Shown here: in pieces, positions 16,758-26,978 of the stretch
Layout of the letters: every line of letters begins with the position of its first letter
How positions within the stretch are numbered: position 1 is the first letter of the stretch
Translations under genes and position numbers: made by a program
Notes under the pieces: generated by a model
What the model was told of the DNA's origin: nothing
The model's database searches: none
What the model saw: only the letters and a program-made list of their open reading frames with translations
Assembly: GCA_910574885.1 (NCBI GenBank)
Contig: CAJTDD010000019.1
Span: 1-64,000, forward strand
DNA length: 64,000 bases
Source of the DNA: Lachnospiraceae bacterium
Lineage (GTDB): Bacteria; Bacillota; Clostridia; Lachnospirales; Lachnospiraceae
Reading direction: 5' to 3'

Positions 16758-18446
16758 TTATCCCCGCAGCGTGAAACGCCCTACAAGACCTTTCATCACC
16801 TGCGCCTGACTGGACAGCTCCTCGCTCGCAGCCGCAGATTCCTCTGCAGTAGCAGAATTCGTCTGTACCACGCTGGAAATCTGATCGATTCCCTGTGTCA
16901 CCTGAGCAATAGACTCCGCCTGTTGGTCAGCTGCAGAAGCAATCTTGTCCACAGAAGACACCACGCCCTTCGTGCTTTCCACAACAGCAAACAGAGATTC
17001 CGCCGTAGCGTTGGCAATCTCAGTTCCCTTCTCCACAGCCTGAACCGTGCCTTCAATCAAGGCTGCCGTACTCTTAGAAGCCTCGGAGGACTTGCTTGCC
17101 AGATTACGCACCTCATCCGCAACCACGGCAAACCCTTTACCGGCTTCACCGGCACGCGCCGCTTCTACAGCCGCATTAAGCGCTAGAATATTCGTCTGGA
17201 ATGCAATATCCTCAATCGTCTTAATAATCCTGCTGATCTGGCCGGATTTATCGCTAATCTCTGTCATGGCGGCTATCATCTCCTGCATCTGCTCATTGCT
17301 GGTCGCCACCTGCTCGCCGGTCTGATCCGTCTGCTGGCGCACCGCATTCGCATTCGCCGCAGTATCCTTCACCTGCGTAGAAATCTCATTAATCGTAGCC
17401 GCAAGCTCTTCAATCGAGCTTGCCTGCTCAGTCGCTCCCTGAGAAAGCGCCTGCGCACCGGAAGAAACCTGATCGCTTCCGGAAGAAACCTGGTCTGCCG
17501 CCTGGTTAATCTGTCCAAGCGTATCATTGAGGGAGAGTGAAATCTCTTCAAGCGCCTGTTTCACCTTGGCAAATTCACCTTCATAATTCAAGGTCAGATC
17601 AAATACCAGGTTACCGCCTGCAATCTGTCTGAGTACGCTTGAAATCTCATCAATATAACTTACATAATTGCGCAGACGTCCTACCGTCTTGTTAAAATTA
17701 ACGGACAACGTTCCAATCTCATCCTTAGACTTATATGTAATATTCTGATCCAGATCGCCTTCCGCAATCTTCTTTGCAACATTGTCAAGCTCGCCGACCG
17801 GCTTGCTGATGCTCCTGATAATGTATATTGCCATCAGGACGCAAAGCGCTGCAATCACAACCAATGCGATTACGACAACTTTTCCGGCCTGTGAAAACAG
17901 CCTGTCGCCATTCAGGCTCGCCGCATCTGCCCCATCCTTGTTATACTCCACAACATCAAGCAACAGATCCGAGACGTCGTCATACAACGATATCGTCCCC
18001 AAGACAATCTCCATAGCCTCATCCGTCTTATTCTCACGGCTTAACGCAATCAGCGTATCATGGTTCTTAAGATACTCGTTCCATTCATTCTGCGCATTCT
18101 GTATCATCTGCCGATCCGTTTCGTCCGTAATCAGAGAAGCCATATACGTGTTAAACGTCTCTTCAATCTGCTTGCTCCGGTCTTCCATCTTCGTCTCAGC
18201 TTCCTGCATTGTCTGCTGGTCCTGCGCCACAATGTGCTTATACTCTTCTCTCCGGAAATCCGATGTAAGCGTATTCAGCTCTTCCGATGCGATAACAGAA
18301 GGCAGCCAGATATCTGAAATATCCGTCGAGCCCTCATTAATCCGTTTCATATATGAAAGGGACATAAATCCCAACGCAACCATGCCAATCAGCATAAAAA
18401 CAACAAGCAAAAATAATTTCGTCTTGATCTTCAAGTTCTTCATCAC
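16758..18446 (-). CDS. methyl-accepting chemotaxis protein
   Basis: A 562-residue chemoreceptor. Transmembrane helices at about 11-31 and 189-210 enclose a four-helix-bundle type sensor domain (about 35-185). A HAMP domain follows (211-262), a second HAMP-like stretch (about 265-310) and a long methyl-accepting coiled coil with the signalling tip [18 protein letters not shown] at 411-428. No C-terminal CheR-docking pentapeptide is visible. The start is a GTG at 18446 (7 bases after AAAGGAG) or the next codon ATG. No other chemotaxis or flagellar genes are nearby, and the ligand is unknown. Confidence 0.95.
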   Translation of the reverse strand: MMKNLKIKTKLFLLVVFMLIGMVALGFMSLSYMKRINEGSTDISDIWLPSVIASEELNTLTSDFRREEYKHIVAQDQQTMQEAETKMEDRSKQIEETFNTYMASLITDETDRQMIQNAQNEWNEYLKNHDTLIALSRENKTDEAMEIVLGTISLYDDVSDLLLDVVEYNKDGADAASLNGDRLFSQAGKVVVIALVVIAALCVLMAIYIIRSISKPVGELDNVAKKIAEGDLDQNITYKSKDEIGTLSVNFNKTVGRLRNYVSYIDEISSVLRQIAGGNLVFDLTLNYEGEFAKVKQALEEISLSLNDTLGQINQAADQVSSGSDQVSSGAQALSQGATEQASSIEELAATINEISTQVKDTAANANAVRQQTDQTGEQVATSNEQMQEMIAAMTEISDKSGQISRIIKTIEDIAFQTNILALNAAVEAARAGEAGKGFAVVADEVRNLASKSSEASKSTAALIEGTVQAVEKGTEIANATAESLFAVVESTKGVVSSVDKIASAADQQAESIAQVTQGIDQISSVVQTNSATAEESAAASEELSSQAQVMKGLVGRFTLRG

Positions 18447-18551
18447 ATAGTTTCTCCTTTAGTTACTATACTTTTTATCGCTTTCCTATCATGCAATATG
18501 GACACATTCGGCAACCATTATACACGTTCCATATACAGATTAGACATATCT

Positions 18552-18580
18552 ATTATACAAATAATGGAATAAAATGTCTA
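18552..18580 (-). promoter_or_regulatory. candidate promoter for the chemoreceptor
   Basis: Minus-strand TAGACA (18575-18580) and TATAAT (18552-18557), 17 bases apart. A second TATAAT lies about 40 bases further downstream. I found no sigma-D (flagellar) type element. Confidence 0.5.
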
Positions 18581-18597
18581 CTCAAAGATGAAAAATT

Positions 18598-20385
18598 TTA
18601 CTCTGCTTCCACAACTTCCAGCCCAAGTTCCTCAAGCTGCTTCTTCTCCACAGCCGTCGGCGCTTCTGTCATCAGATCCGACGCATCCTTTACCTTAGGA
18701 AATGCAATCACATCCCGGATACTGTCCTCCTTTGCCATCAGCATCACCAGCCGGTCCAGCCCATACGCAAGTCCTGCGTGAGGCGGCACGCCATACTTGA
18801 AAGCTGTCAGAAGGAAACCAAACTGTTCCTGTGCCTGCTCCGGGGTAAACCCAAGCACCTCGAACATTTTGCTCTGGATTTCAGGATTAAAAATCCTCAC
18901 GCTTCCTCCACCAATCTCATTTCCATTCAGCACAATATCATAAGCCTTCGCCCGCACCCTTCCCGGGTCACTGTCAATGAAACCAAGATCTTCCTCCATC
19001 GGCATGGTAAAAGGATGATGCTTCGCCGTAAACCGGTTTTGCTCCTCGCTCCACTCCAGAAGCGGGAACTCCGTCACCCACAAGAACTTATACTCATTCT
19101 TATCAAGCAGCTCCATCTGACGGGCAAGCTCCAGGCGCAGCGCGCCCAGCACGTCCCATACCACCGTGTTCTTATCCGCCGCAAACAGCAGGAGATCCCC
19201 CTTCTCTGCACCCATGGCGGCAATCAGTGCGGACATCTCCTCATCCTTCATGAACTTGGAAAATGAAGATTTCGCCGTTCCGTCTTCCTGGACCGCAATA
19301 TAGGCAAGCCCCTTTGCACCGTAATCCTTCGCAAAAGACACCAGCTTATCAATCTTCTTGCGCGGCATATTCCCCTGCCCCTTGGCATTGATGCCCCGGA
19401 CAGAGCCGCCATTTTCGATTGCGCCCTGAAATACCGCAAATTCACAACCCTTCACAACCTCGGTCACATCGCACAGTTCCATCCCGAAACGGATATCCGG
19501 TTTATCAGAGCCAAAACGGTCCATCGCCTCCTGCCAGGTCATCCTTGGAATCGGAAGTTCCACCTCAATCCCCAGAACCTCCTTGAACAGCTTTGCCAGC
19601 AGCCTCTCGTTGACTTCAATCACATCGTCCACATCCACGAAAGACAGCTCCATATCAATCTGTGTAAACTCCGGCTGTCGGTCTGCCCGTAAGTCCTCGT
19701 CACGGAAACATTTCGCAATCTGGAAATAACGGTCGTACCCGGAACACATCAAAAGCTGCTTAAAAAGCTGGGGCGACTGGGGCAGTGCATAGAAATGCCC
19801 CTGATGGATACGGCTTGGGACCAGATAATCCCTTGCACCCTCCGGCGTACTCCCAATCAGGACAGGCGTCTCAATCTCACAGAACCCCTCCTCTGAAAGG
19901 AACTGGCGGGTCAGCGTCGCCACCTGACTTCTCATCATCAGATTCCTCTGTAAGTCCGGTCTTCTCAAATCCAGATACCTGTATTTCAGACGCAGTTCCT
20001 CCTTGGTCTTTAAGTTCTCTTCAATTGGGAACGGAGGCGTCTCCGATTCCGCCAGAATCCGCATCTGTTCCGGGATTACCTCTATCTCCCCCGTAGCCAG
20101 GTTCTCATTGACTGCGCCGGAACGCTTTTCCACTCTTCCCACGACGGCGACCACGAACTCTGCCCTAAGCTTCGCCGCTTTCTCAATCAACTGCACATCC
20201 GACTTTCCTTCCTCGAATACCACCTGAATGATTCCGGAACGGTCCCGGACATCCACGAACACCAAGCCGCCCTTATTCCGGTTCTTCTGAACCCATCCCA
20301 TAATCGTTACTGTCTCTCCCACATTAGCGGCCGTCAATTCCGCACACCTATGAGTCCTCTTCAATCCCTGCATTGACTCTGCCAT
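18598..20385 (-). CDS. aspS: aspartate-tRNA ligase
   Basis: Class IIb aminoacyl-tRNA synthetase charging tRNA-Asp, 595 residues. An N-terminal OB-fold anticodon-binding domain (TVTIMGWVQKNRNKGGLVF near residue 25-45) is followed by the class II core with motif 2 (FRDEDLRADRQPEFTQ, about 215-230), the bacterial insertion domain and motif 3 (GLAYGLDRLVMLM near 545-558). AAAAGGAG precedes the ATG. It follows hisS by 48 bases, a common Firmicutes pairing. No T-box leader fits in the gap. Confidence 0.98.
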   Translation of the reverse strand: MAESMQGLKRTHRCAELTAANVGETVTIMGWVQKNRNKGGLVFVDVRDRSGIIQVVFEEGKSDVQLIEKAAKLRAEFVVAVVGRVEKRSGAVNENLATGEIEVIPEQMRILAESETPPFPIEENLKTKEELRLKYRYLDLRRPDLQRNLMMRSQVATLTRQFLSEEGFCEIETPVLIGSTPEGARDYLVPSRIHQGHFYALPQSPQLFKQLLMCSGYDRYFQIAKCFRDEDLRADRQPEFTQIDMELSFVDVDDVIEVNERLLAKLFKEVLGIEVELPIPRMTWQEAMDRFGSDKPDIRFGMELCDVTEVVKGCEFAVFQGAIENGGSVRGINAKGQGNMPRKKIDKLVSFAKDYGAKGLAYIAVQEDGTAKSSFSKFMKDEEMSALIAAMGAEKGDLLLFAADKNTVVWDVLGALRLELARQMELLDKNEYKFLWVTEFPLLEWSEEQNRFTAKHHPFTMPMEEDLGFIDSDPGRVRAKAYDIVLNGNEIGGGSVRIFNPEIQSKMFEVLGFTPEQAQEQFGFLLTAFKYGVPPHAGLAYGLDRLVMLMAKEDSIRDVIAFPKVKDASDLMTEAPTAVEKKQLEELGLEVVEAE

Positions 20386-20433
20386 ATCTCTTCTCCTTTT
20401 TATAAATATTTGCTATCCTGTCCAGGCCGTCTG

Positions 20434-21693
20434 TTAGCAAAATGTATCCGCATAACATTCGATGATTTCCTCGTACCCGTCCTCCGTCAACTGTTCCTTC
20501 TGGAACTTCTTATTCTTCTTCATATTTACCACCAACGCCTGCCTTCCCTCTTCCCGGTCCGCCCTCGCAAGGGCAAGCACTTTCAAGACGCCTTCCTTAG
20601 GCATCTTCTTCTCCAGCAGATACGCTTTCCTGCCAAGCCGTTTCGGAACCTGGTATCCATTTTCCAAAAGCAGCATGACAATCCGCTCGAACCCGATGGA
20701 AAACCCACACGCCGGCGTGTCCTGCCCGGTAAATTTGCCGATCATCCGGTCATAGCGTCCCCCTCCTGCAACAGAGCCGCCGAAATCGTCCATCCGCACT
20801 TCAAAAATCGTTCCTGTATAGTAAGACTGTCCCCGAACCAGCGTCGGGTCAAAGCAAATCCTGAATTCACACTCTTTCGCAGCCTCCACGCTGGAAATAA
20901 TCATCTCCATCCCTTCCGCTGTCTCGTCCGCCAGGCAATCTCCAAGCTTCTCCTTCAGGAACCGAATCCCTTCCACATCCGGCGTCACTTCCCCGAAAAG
21001 GGCAAGATAAGCGTCCGCCTTCTCCTTAGCATACCCCATTGCCGCAAGTTCAGCCGCAACGCCGTCAACGCCAATCTTGTCCATCTTATCCAGGATAATA
21101 AACACCTCGTCATAGTCTTCCTCTTTAAAACCACTGTACGCCGCCATCGCCTTTAAAATATTCCGGTCATTGATGCACACGGTAAAATTCCGGAAATCCA
21201 GCCGCCCAAGCATCGCCGTCGTCGCCAGTATCAACTCAATCTCCGCTAAGTTCGACGCCTCCCCCAGAATATCAATGTCACACTGCATGAACTGGCGGAA
21301 ACGCCCCTTCTGGGGACGGTCAGCCCGCCACACATTTCCAATCTGGAGGGCTTTGAACGGGGACGGCAGTTCATTTGCATGGTTGGAATAATACCGCGCA
21401 AGGGGAACAGTCAGGTCATAACGAAGCCCGCCGTCCACAAGATCATTTTCTTCTTTCGCAGATTCCAGTTTTAATTTCTCGCCCCGCTTCAAAATCTTGA
21501 AAATCAGCTTCTCATTATCGCCCCCCTGCTTGCTGCACAGGTTCTCGATGTGCTCCACACAGGGTGTCTCCATGGACACAAATCCATAGGTCTTATAAGT
21601 ATCTTTGATCAATTGTATTACATAATCCCGAATCTCCATCTCACGGGGAAGCATGTCCTTCATTCCCGTGACCGGTTTCTTCTTTAACGCCAT
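20434..21693 (-). CDS. hisS: histidine-tRNA ligase
   Basis: Class II synthetase for tRNA-His, about 419 residues. It shows motif 1 around GMKDMLPREMEIRDYV, the histidine-binding segments LVRGQSYYTG and SVAGGGRYD, motif 3 in ACGFSIGFERIVMLL, and a short C-terminal anticodon-binding domain. Two ATGs lie close together; the one at 21693 has GGAG at a proper 7-base distance, whereas that at 21699 is too close. It lies between hemZ and aspS. Confidence 0.97.
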   Translation of the reverse strand: MALKKKPVTGMKDMLPREMEIRDYVIQLIKDTYKTYGFVSMETPCVEHIENLCSKQGGDNEKLIFKILKRGEKLKLESAKEENDLVDGGLRYDLTVPLARYYSNHANELPSPFKALQIGNVWRADRPQKGRFRQFMQCDIDILGEASNLAEIELILATTAMLGRLDFRNFTVCINDRNILKAMAAYSGFKEEDYDEVFIILDKMDKIGVDGVAAELAAMGYAKEKADAYLALFGEVTPDVEGIRFLKEKLGDCLADETAEGMEMIISSVEAAKECEFRICFDPTLVRGQSYYTGTIFEVRMDDFGGSVAGGGRYDRMIGKFTGQDTPACGFSIGFERIVMLLLENGYQVPKRLGRKAYLLEKKMPKEGVLKVLALARADREEGRQALVVNMKKNKKFQKEQLTEDGYEEIIECYADTFC

Positions 21694-21761
21694 ATTCATT
21701 CTCCTATCCTATACCTATACTAAATAATTCGTCAAAATTTATTTTAAGATTAGAAATTTTT

Positions 21762-23264
21762 TCATAATTTCCGTTTCCGCCCAATCATCTCGTCAATTCT
21801 CTCAATATATTGTGCAACATCCTTCACATTCTCACTGCGCAGTAAATGGGTCATCTTCCCCTTCCGGCTGCCCGGCATCGGAACCGGCTCCTTCAGCACA
21901 ATCTTCGTCGAAGCTCCTGCGCCAGCCGCAATGATGGTCTGTTTCTCCTCCATAATCAGGATATTATAAATCCCGGCCTTGCCCTTCTTCGCATATCCCA
22001 CATTTTCAAAATTCCCTGCAATATTCTTCTGCCGGTACAGATAATAAGGCGACATCCCCATCCGATGGGCCGCATCCTCTGCAAGGGAAATCATATCCGA
22101 CATCACGCGGGACGTTTCCCCGGCATCCGATTCCAAATCCTTAAATTCCATCTTCGCCGCCCTCTTGATAGCCAGCGAATGCACCGTCAGGCTGTCCGGC
22201 GCAAGAGCGCCGATTTGTTTCAGCGTATCCGCCATATCCGCAGAATCCTCTCCGGGAAGCCCTGCAATCAAATCCATGTTGATATTGTGAAACCCCATCT
22301 TACGTGCAAGCCAATAGGCTTTTGCAATCTCCTCCACACGATGCCGCCGCCCGATGATATCCAGCGTCTTCTGCTGCATACTCTGGGGATTGATGGAAAT
22401 CCGGGTAATCCCATGCTTTTTCAGCACCTTTAGTTTCTCCTCTGTAATGCTGTCCGGACGCCCCGCTTCCACGGTATATTCCAATAAATATTCTCTGGTG
22501 AAATGTCCGTCGATACAGTTAAGCAAACATTCCAACTGCTCAGCCGTCAGCGTAGTAGGCGTCCCGCCGCCGATATAAATGGTATTCAGCTTCTTCCCGG
22601 CAGATATCTCTCCGATAAATGTCAGTTCCTTCTGCAAGGCATCCAGATAATCCCAGACTCTGTCCTTCCAGTCAGCCAGCGCACCAGAGCTAAAGGAACA
22701 GTAGGTACAGACCGACGGGCAGAAGGGAATCCCCACATAGAGGCTGTAGCCATTCTCGCAGTCCAACTGCCCCAGCAGTTCCCGCTCCCGCTTCGCAATC
22801 GCAAAAGAAAGCTCTGCTTTCTCGCGGCTCACCAAAAATTCCCGCTGAAACCATGGGACGAACTTTTCTCTATCCCAACCTTCCTCCGATTTCTGCATGG
22901 CAATCTTTGTGGGCCTGACCCCCGTAAGGATTCCCCATGCAAGGGAGCGCCCTGTACGCTTCTCAAGTTCATGATAAAGACAAGTGTCAATGCAATATTT
23001 CAACTGACGTTCCTCATCTTCATCCCCATTATCGCCGGCGGCTTCTGCGGCCTGTTCTTCACCGATGGTAATCCAGCCGGTATCCTGCGGCTTTTTTCCT
23101 GCCTTGCCGTCGGCATTATCTGCCCCATCCGGCAGCCTCACCATAAGATAATGAGAGGCCTCCTCCTCCGTCCTGACCTTAATCTCCTCAGACGGAAAGA
23201 AAGCCTTCATGATATGGTACACATTATACGTATACGCATCACTCTTACATATCACATCAATCAT
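21762..23264 (-). CDS. hemZ: HemZ-type radical SAM protein (coproporphyrinogen oxidase-like)
   Basis: A 500-residue member of the HemN/HemZ radical SAM family. The cluster cysteines are C182, C186 and C189 in GIPFCPSVCTYCSF, after a roughly 170-residue N-terminal extension typical of HemZ. GGGTPTTL is the glycine-rich SAM loop. The extension carries an acidic low-complexity insert near 46-88. HemZ proteins are called coproporphyrinogen III dehydrogenases, but many anaerobes with this gene lack a complete haem pathway, so the true substrate may differ. It starts 14 bases after the MBL gene in the apt-rel operon. Confidence 0.93.
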   Translation of the reverse strand: MIDVICKSDAYTYNVYHIMKAFFPSEEIKVRTEEEASHYLMVRLPDGADNADGKAGKKPQDTGWITIGEEQAAEAAGDNGDEDEERQLKYCIDTCLYHELEKRTGRSLAWGILTGVRPTKIAMQKSEEGWDREKFVPWFQREFLVSREKAELSFAIAKRERELLGQLDCENGYSLYVGIPFCPSVCTYCSFSSGALADWKDRVWDYLDALQKELTFIGEISAGKKLNTIYIGGGTPTTLTAEQLECLLNCIDGHFTREYLLEYTVEAGRPDSITEEKLKVLKKHGITRISINPQSMQQKTLDIIGRRHRVEEIAKAYWLARKMGFHNINMDLIAGLPGEDSADMADTLKQIGALAPDSLTVHSLAIKRAAKMEFKDLESDAGETSRVMSDMISLAEDAAHRMGMSPYYLYRQKNIAGNFENVGYAKKGKAGIYNILIMEEKQTIIAAGAGASTKIVLKEPVPMPGSRKGKMTHLLRSENVKDVAQYIERIDEMIGRKRKL

Positions 23265-23278
23265 CCTGATACCCCAAT

Positions 23279-23899
23279 TTATAAAAACGGATTGTTCTTT
23301 CTCTCATGGCCAATCATAGTCTCCCCCATATGCCCGGGATAGACATGGGTATCGTCCGGGAGCGGAAGCAATTTCTCACGCACGGAACGAATCAGCTCCG
23401 AAGCGCTGCTTCCCGGAAAATCCGACCTTCCCACCGAACCTGCGAATAACGTATCCCCGCTGAACAGCACGCCTTCCGCCTTCACATAATAACAGCAGCA
23501 CCCCGGCGTATGTCCCGGCGTGTGGAACACCTCAAAATCATATCCTGCAAAACGAAGCGTCTCGCCTCCGTGAATATACTCCGCACCGTCAAAGGTATAC
23601 CCCGACGTATAACTCGACGACAGATTCAATCTCGGGTTCGTCATGATCTCCCTGTCGTCCTCATGGACATAGACAGGCACGTCGTACTCCTTTAAAAGCC
23701 CGTCAAGCCCCATAATATGGTCAAAATGCCCATGAGTCAGAAGGATTGCCGTAATCTCTAACCCCTCTTCCTCAATACGGTTCATAAGAGAAGGCGGGCA
23801 GGCTGCCGGGTCCACCACCACCGCCTGCTTCGTCTCTTCATTTACCGCCAGATAGCAATTCGTACTGATAATTCCTGTCAAAAATCTCTCTACTTTCAT
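23279..23899 (-). CDS. MBL-fold hydrolase (glyoxalase II-like)
   Basis: A 206-residue hydrolase with the metal motif THGHFDH at 55-61, a later FHTPGHTPGCCCYY loop (His ligand), FSGDTLFAG (bridging Asp) and YPGHM (last His). This is the glyoxalase II/hydroxyacylglutathione hydrolase-like set. It sits between rel and hemZ where many Firmicutes carry dtd plus a similar MBL gene, with gaps of only 8 and 14 bases. The substrate is not known. Confidence 0.9.
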   Translation of the reverse strand: MKVERFLTGIISTNCYLAVNEETKQAVVVDPAACPPSLMNRIEEEGLEITAILLTHGHFDHIMGLDGLLKEYDVPVYVHEDDREIMTNPRLNLSSSYTSGYTFDGAEYIHGGETLRFAGYDFEVFHTPGHTPGCCCYYVKAEGVLFSGDTLFAGSVGRSDFPGSSASELIRSVREKLLPLPDDTHVYPGHMGETMIGHERKNNPFL

Positions 23900-23907
23900 C
23901 TCTATGG

Positions 23908-26256
23908 TTAACCTGTCGTCCTTTCAATATCAATCACATCCTCCAACTGGAGAATCTTCTTAATCACCTTATCCAGCTCATCCCTTCCGTGTACGATGAA
24001 GCCGGCCTCAATGGTTGCCGTTCCCTGCTTCTTGCTGGTGCGCACATTCATAGACTTCACATCCACATTCTGCTCCGTGAAAATCCTGGACAGTTCCAGC
24101 AAAAGTCCTTTCTTATCATAAGAATAAATCTTGACCTCCGCCAAATACTGCCCGCCTGCCTGTTCCGCTACTTCACTTTCCCACTCAGCCTCAATAAGCC
24201 TTGCACGCTCCGGCTCCGTGAGATGAAGCATATTCACGCAGTCCGTGCGGTGGATGGATAATCCCCGTCCCCTTGTCACGAATCCCACAATCTCATCCCC
24301 CGGAACAGGATTACAGCACCGTGAGAACCTCACAGCCACATCGTCGATTCCCTTCACAAGAATACCGCTCTTAGACTTGGCAATATGCACTTTATTCCTG
24401 GATGCTTCCGCAACCTTTCCAAGCACATCCTCGTCCGTAAGCTCCTGCTTATGCTCCTTACTGTACTCCTCCACCAGACGGTTTACCACCTGGCCTTCCT
24501 TCAGCCCGCCGTGCCCAATCGCAGCAAGGACGGAATCCCAATCCTTGAAGCCATACTTCTTCTGGACAATCTCCTGATACTTAGGAACCATAATATTGTT
24601 GGGAACAATGGATTTCGCCCTGCAATAACCGGCAATCAGTTCCTTTCCCTTGACGATGTTCTCTTCCTTGAACTCCCGTTTGAACCACTGGTTAATCTTA
24701 TTCTTCGCCTGCGTGCTCTTGACAATGCCAAGCCAGTCGCGGCTCGGCCCCTTGGAATTCTGGGAAGTCAGGATCTCAATCCTGTCGCCGTTCTGAATCT
24801 TATAGTCAATATTCACCAGTTTCCCGTTAACCCTTGCGCCCACCATCTTATTACCCACGGCGCTATGGATAATATAAGCAAAATCAATGGGCGTAGAGCC
24901 ATTAGGCAGGTTCTTCACATCCCCCTGAGGAGTAAAACAATATACATCCTCCGCAAAAAGGTCCAAATCACCCTTAATCAGGTTCATAAATTCCCGATTG
25001 TCCGACATATCCCTCTGCCACTCCAGAATTTGGCGAAGCCAGCTTAACTTCTCCTCCTCCTGAGCTTTTACACTCTTCTTACTGTCGCCGGACTCCTTAT
25101 ATTTCCAGTGGGCGGCAATTCCATACTCGGCAGTCTTGTGCATATCCTCCGTCCGAATCTGGATTTCAAACGGCTGCCCTACGGAACTCATCAGGGTCGT
25201 ATGCAAGGATTGGTACATATTGGGCTTGGGCATGGCGATATAATCCTTGAAACGTCCCGGAATCGGGGTATACAGCTCATGAATCACTCCCAGCGCCGCA
25301 TAGCAGTCCCGTACCGACTCCACGATGATACGGACAGCAAAAAGATCATAAATCTGATCCACCGTCTTATCCTGATTGACCATCTTCTTGTAGATACTAA
25401 AAAAATGCTTCACACGTCCGCTGACCAGGGCCTTGATGTTCGCATTCTCCATGTGGGCGGAAACTTCCTCCACAATCTGCTGCACGAACTCCTCCCGCTC
25501 CATCTTCCTGGTATTAATCTGGTCAACAAGATCGAAAAAGACTTCCGGCTGAGAATATTTTAACGCCAAATCATCAAGCTCTGTCTTAATCTTGGATATT
25601 CCAAGCCTCTGGGCGATAGGCGCATAGATATCCATCGTCTCTCTCGCCTTCTCCTTCTGCTTTTCCGGCTTCATGAACTGCAGCGTCCGTAAATTGTGCA
25701 GACGGTCGGCAAGTTTAATGATGATAACCCGTATATCCTTCGCCATGGCAAGAAACATCTTGCGGAGATTCTCCGCCTGGACGTCTAATTTGTCCGAAGA
25801 ATAGGACAAGCGTCCCAACTTCGTGACGCCGTCCACCAGAAGAGCCACATCATCCCCAAAATCCCTGCGGATCTCTTCCTCACTGATCTGGGTATCCTCC
25901 ACCACGTCATGAAGAATCCCCGCCGCAATCGTCTCCTTATCCATCTCCAGATCCGCCAATATAATTGCGACCCACAACGGGTGGATGATATACGGCTCCC
26001 CCGACTTCCGGCACTGGTCCCCGTGAGCCTCCTGTGCCAGGTCATAGGCTCTCTTGATCATCGACACATCCGTAGACGGATGGTATTTACGAATACGGGC
26101 GATTAACATGTCATACAAATGGTCAGGCTCCTCGTAATCTCCCGGCGCTTTTACCGCGTGTCCGTCCACGATCTCAAGCCCCTGGGAATGATCGGCCATA
26201 ATCGCTTCGGCAGCAATCCGGTCGTCTATCGCTTCATAAGTTGTAACTCCTGACAT
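23908..26256 (-). CDS. rel: bifunctional (p)ppGpp synthetase/hydrolase
   Basis: Rel makes and degrades the alarmone (p)ppGpp. The 782-residue protein has the hydrolase HD domain (H92, HD at 116-117 in ILHDVVEDT), the synthetase domain with GRFKDYIAMPKPNMYQSLHT, then a TGS domain (VYCFTPQGDVKNLP), a zinc-finger/CC region (RFSRCCNPVPGDEIVGFVT) and a C-terminal ACT domain. Both activities look intact. A GGGAGGAGG-type ribosome site precedes the ATG. It lies 38 bases after apt, the classic arrangement. Confidence 0.98.
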   Translation of the reverse strand: MSGVTTYEAIDDRIAAEAIMADHSQGLEIVDGHAVKAPGDYEEPDHLYDMLIARIRKYHPSTDVSMIKRAYDLAQEAHGDQCRKSGEPYIIHPLWVAIILADLEMDKETIAAGILHDVVEDTQISEEEIRRDFGDDVALLVDGVTKLGRLSYSSDKLDVQAENLRKMFLAMAKDIRVIIIKLADRLHNLRTLQFMKPEKQKEKARETMDIYAPIAQRLGISKIKTELDDLALKYSQPEVFFDLVDQINTRKMEREEFVQQIVEEVSAHMENANIKALVSGRVKHFFSIYKKMVNQDKTVDQIYDLFAVRIIVESVRDCYAALGVIHELYTPIPGRFKDYIAMPKPNMYQSLHTTLMSSVGQPFEIQIRTEDMHKTAEYGIAAHWKYKESGDSKKSVKAQEEEKLSWLRQILEWQRDMSDNREFMNLIKGDLDLFAEDVYCFTPQGDVKNLPNGSTPIDFAYIIHSAVGNKMVGARVNGKLVNIDYKIQNGDRIEILTSQNSKGPSRDWLGIVKSTQAKNKINQWFKREFKEENIVKGKELIAGYCRAKSIVPNNIMVPKYQEIVQKKYGFKDWDSVLAAIGHGGLKEGQVVNRLVEEYSKEHKQELTDEDVLGKVAEASRNKVHIAKSKSGILVKGIDDVAVRFSRCCNPVPGDEIVGFVTRGRGLSIHRTDCVNMLHLTEPERARLIEAEWESEVAEQAGGQYLAEVKIYSYDKKGLLLELSRIFTEQNVDVKSMNVRTSKKQGTATIEAGFIVHGRDELDKVIKKILQLEDVIDIERTTG

Positions 26257-26294
26257 ATTAACGCCTCCTCCCTCTCTGATATTCCAATTTTCAT

Positions 26295-26819
26295 CTATTT
26301 GCCCGGATATGCAATGACAGATTCCACATCATATCCTTTCAGCTTCTCTCTTCCATTCAAGCCCGCCAGCTCCATCAGGAACACCGTCTTGACCACCTTC
26401 CCGCCAAGGCCTTCAATCAGCTTCACCATCGCTTCATTGGTGCCTCCGGTAGCAATCAAATCATCAATAATCACGACCCTCTGCCCTGGACGGATTGCGT
26501 CTTTGTGAATCTCCAGCTCCGCCGTGCCGTACTCTAACTCATACCGGATGGAAACCGTCTCGCATGGAAGCTTCCCCTTCTTACGAATCGGGATAAACGG
26601 CTTATGCAGGTTATAGGCAATCGGCACGCCGAAGATAAAGCCTCTGGATTCCGGCCCTACGACCAAATCAAACTCTACGTCCTTTAACTTTTCCTGCATC
26701 AAGTCTATGGCAAGGGCAAGCCCGTCGGCATCCTGCAATACGCTTGTCACGTCCCTGAAAATAATTCCCTTCTCCGGGAAATCCTGAATACTTCTCACGT
26801 ACTCTTCAATCTTTTTCAT
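26295..26819 (-). CDS. apt: adenine phosphoribosyltransferase
   Basis: A 174-residue purine salvage enzyme that joins adenine to PRPP to form AMP. The PRPP loop VVIIDDLIATGGT is near residues 114-126, and GPESRGFIFG marks the N-terminal substrate region. It is the first gene of the apt-rel-MBL-hemZ run, with a strong promoter at 26861-26889. Confidence 0.98.
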   Translation of the reverse strand: MKKIEEYVRSIQDFPEKGIIFRDVTSVLQDADGLALAIDLMQEKLKDVEFDLVVGPESRGFIFGVPIAYNLHKPFIPIRKKGKLPCETVSIRYELEYGTAELEIHKDAIRPGQRVVIIDDLIATGGTNEAMVKLIEGLGGKVVKTVFLMELAGLNGREKLKGYDVESVIAYPGK

Positions 26820-26860
26820 AACAAACTCTCCATTCCTGTATCATTCTATCTTAGTACAGC

Positions 26861-26889
26861 ATTATAGCATTAGTTTGCAGGTTTTTCAA
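26861..26889 (-). promoter_or_regulatory. sigma-A promoter of apt-rel
   Basis: Minus-strand TTGAAA (26884-26889) and perfect TATAAT (26861-26866) with a 17-base spacer. Confidence 0.7.
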
Positions 26890-26915
26890 TAATGAACCTT
26901 TCATTCGTCACATCC

Positions 26916-26944
26916 TTGACAATTTCCCCAAAGTAGTGCAAAAT
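26916..26944 (+). promoter_or_regulatory. candidate promoter of the GAF-like gene
   Basis: A perfect TTGACA (26916-26921) and CAAAAT (26939-26944) are 17 bases apart, about 35 bases before the gene. It is back to back with the apt promoter. Confidence 0.45.
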
Positions 26945-26978
26945 AATACTATACAAAACATAGTAATATGGAAGGGTG

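Noticed and set aside
18447-18597. Sigma-D (flagellar) promoter for the chemoreceptor
   Set aside because: A GCCGAATG-like word exists, but there is no TAAA element at the required distance.
20386-21761. T-box leaders for aspS or hisS
   Set aside because: The upstream gaps are only 48 and 68 bases, too short for a T-box, and no T-box core sequence is present.
24385-25047. Plus-strand open frame of 220 codons
   Set aside because: Antisense to the TGS and zinc-finger part of rel, which is conserved; no ribosome site or domain.
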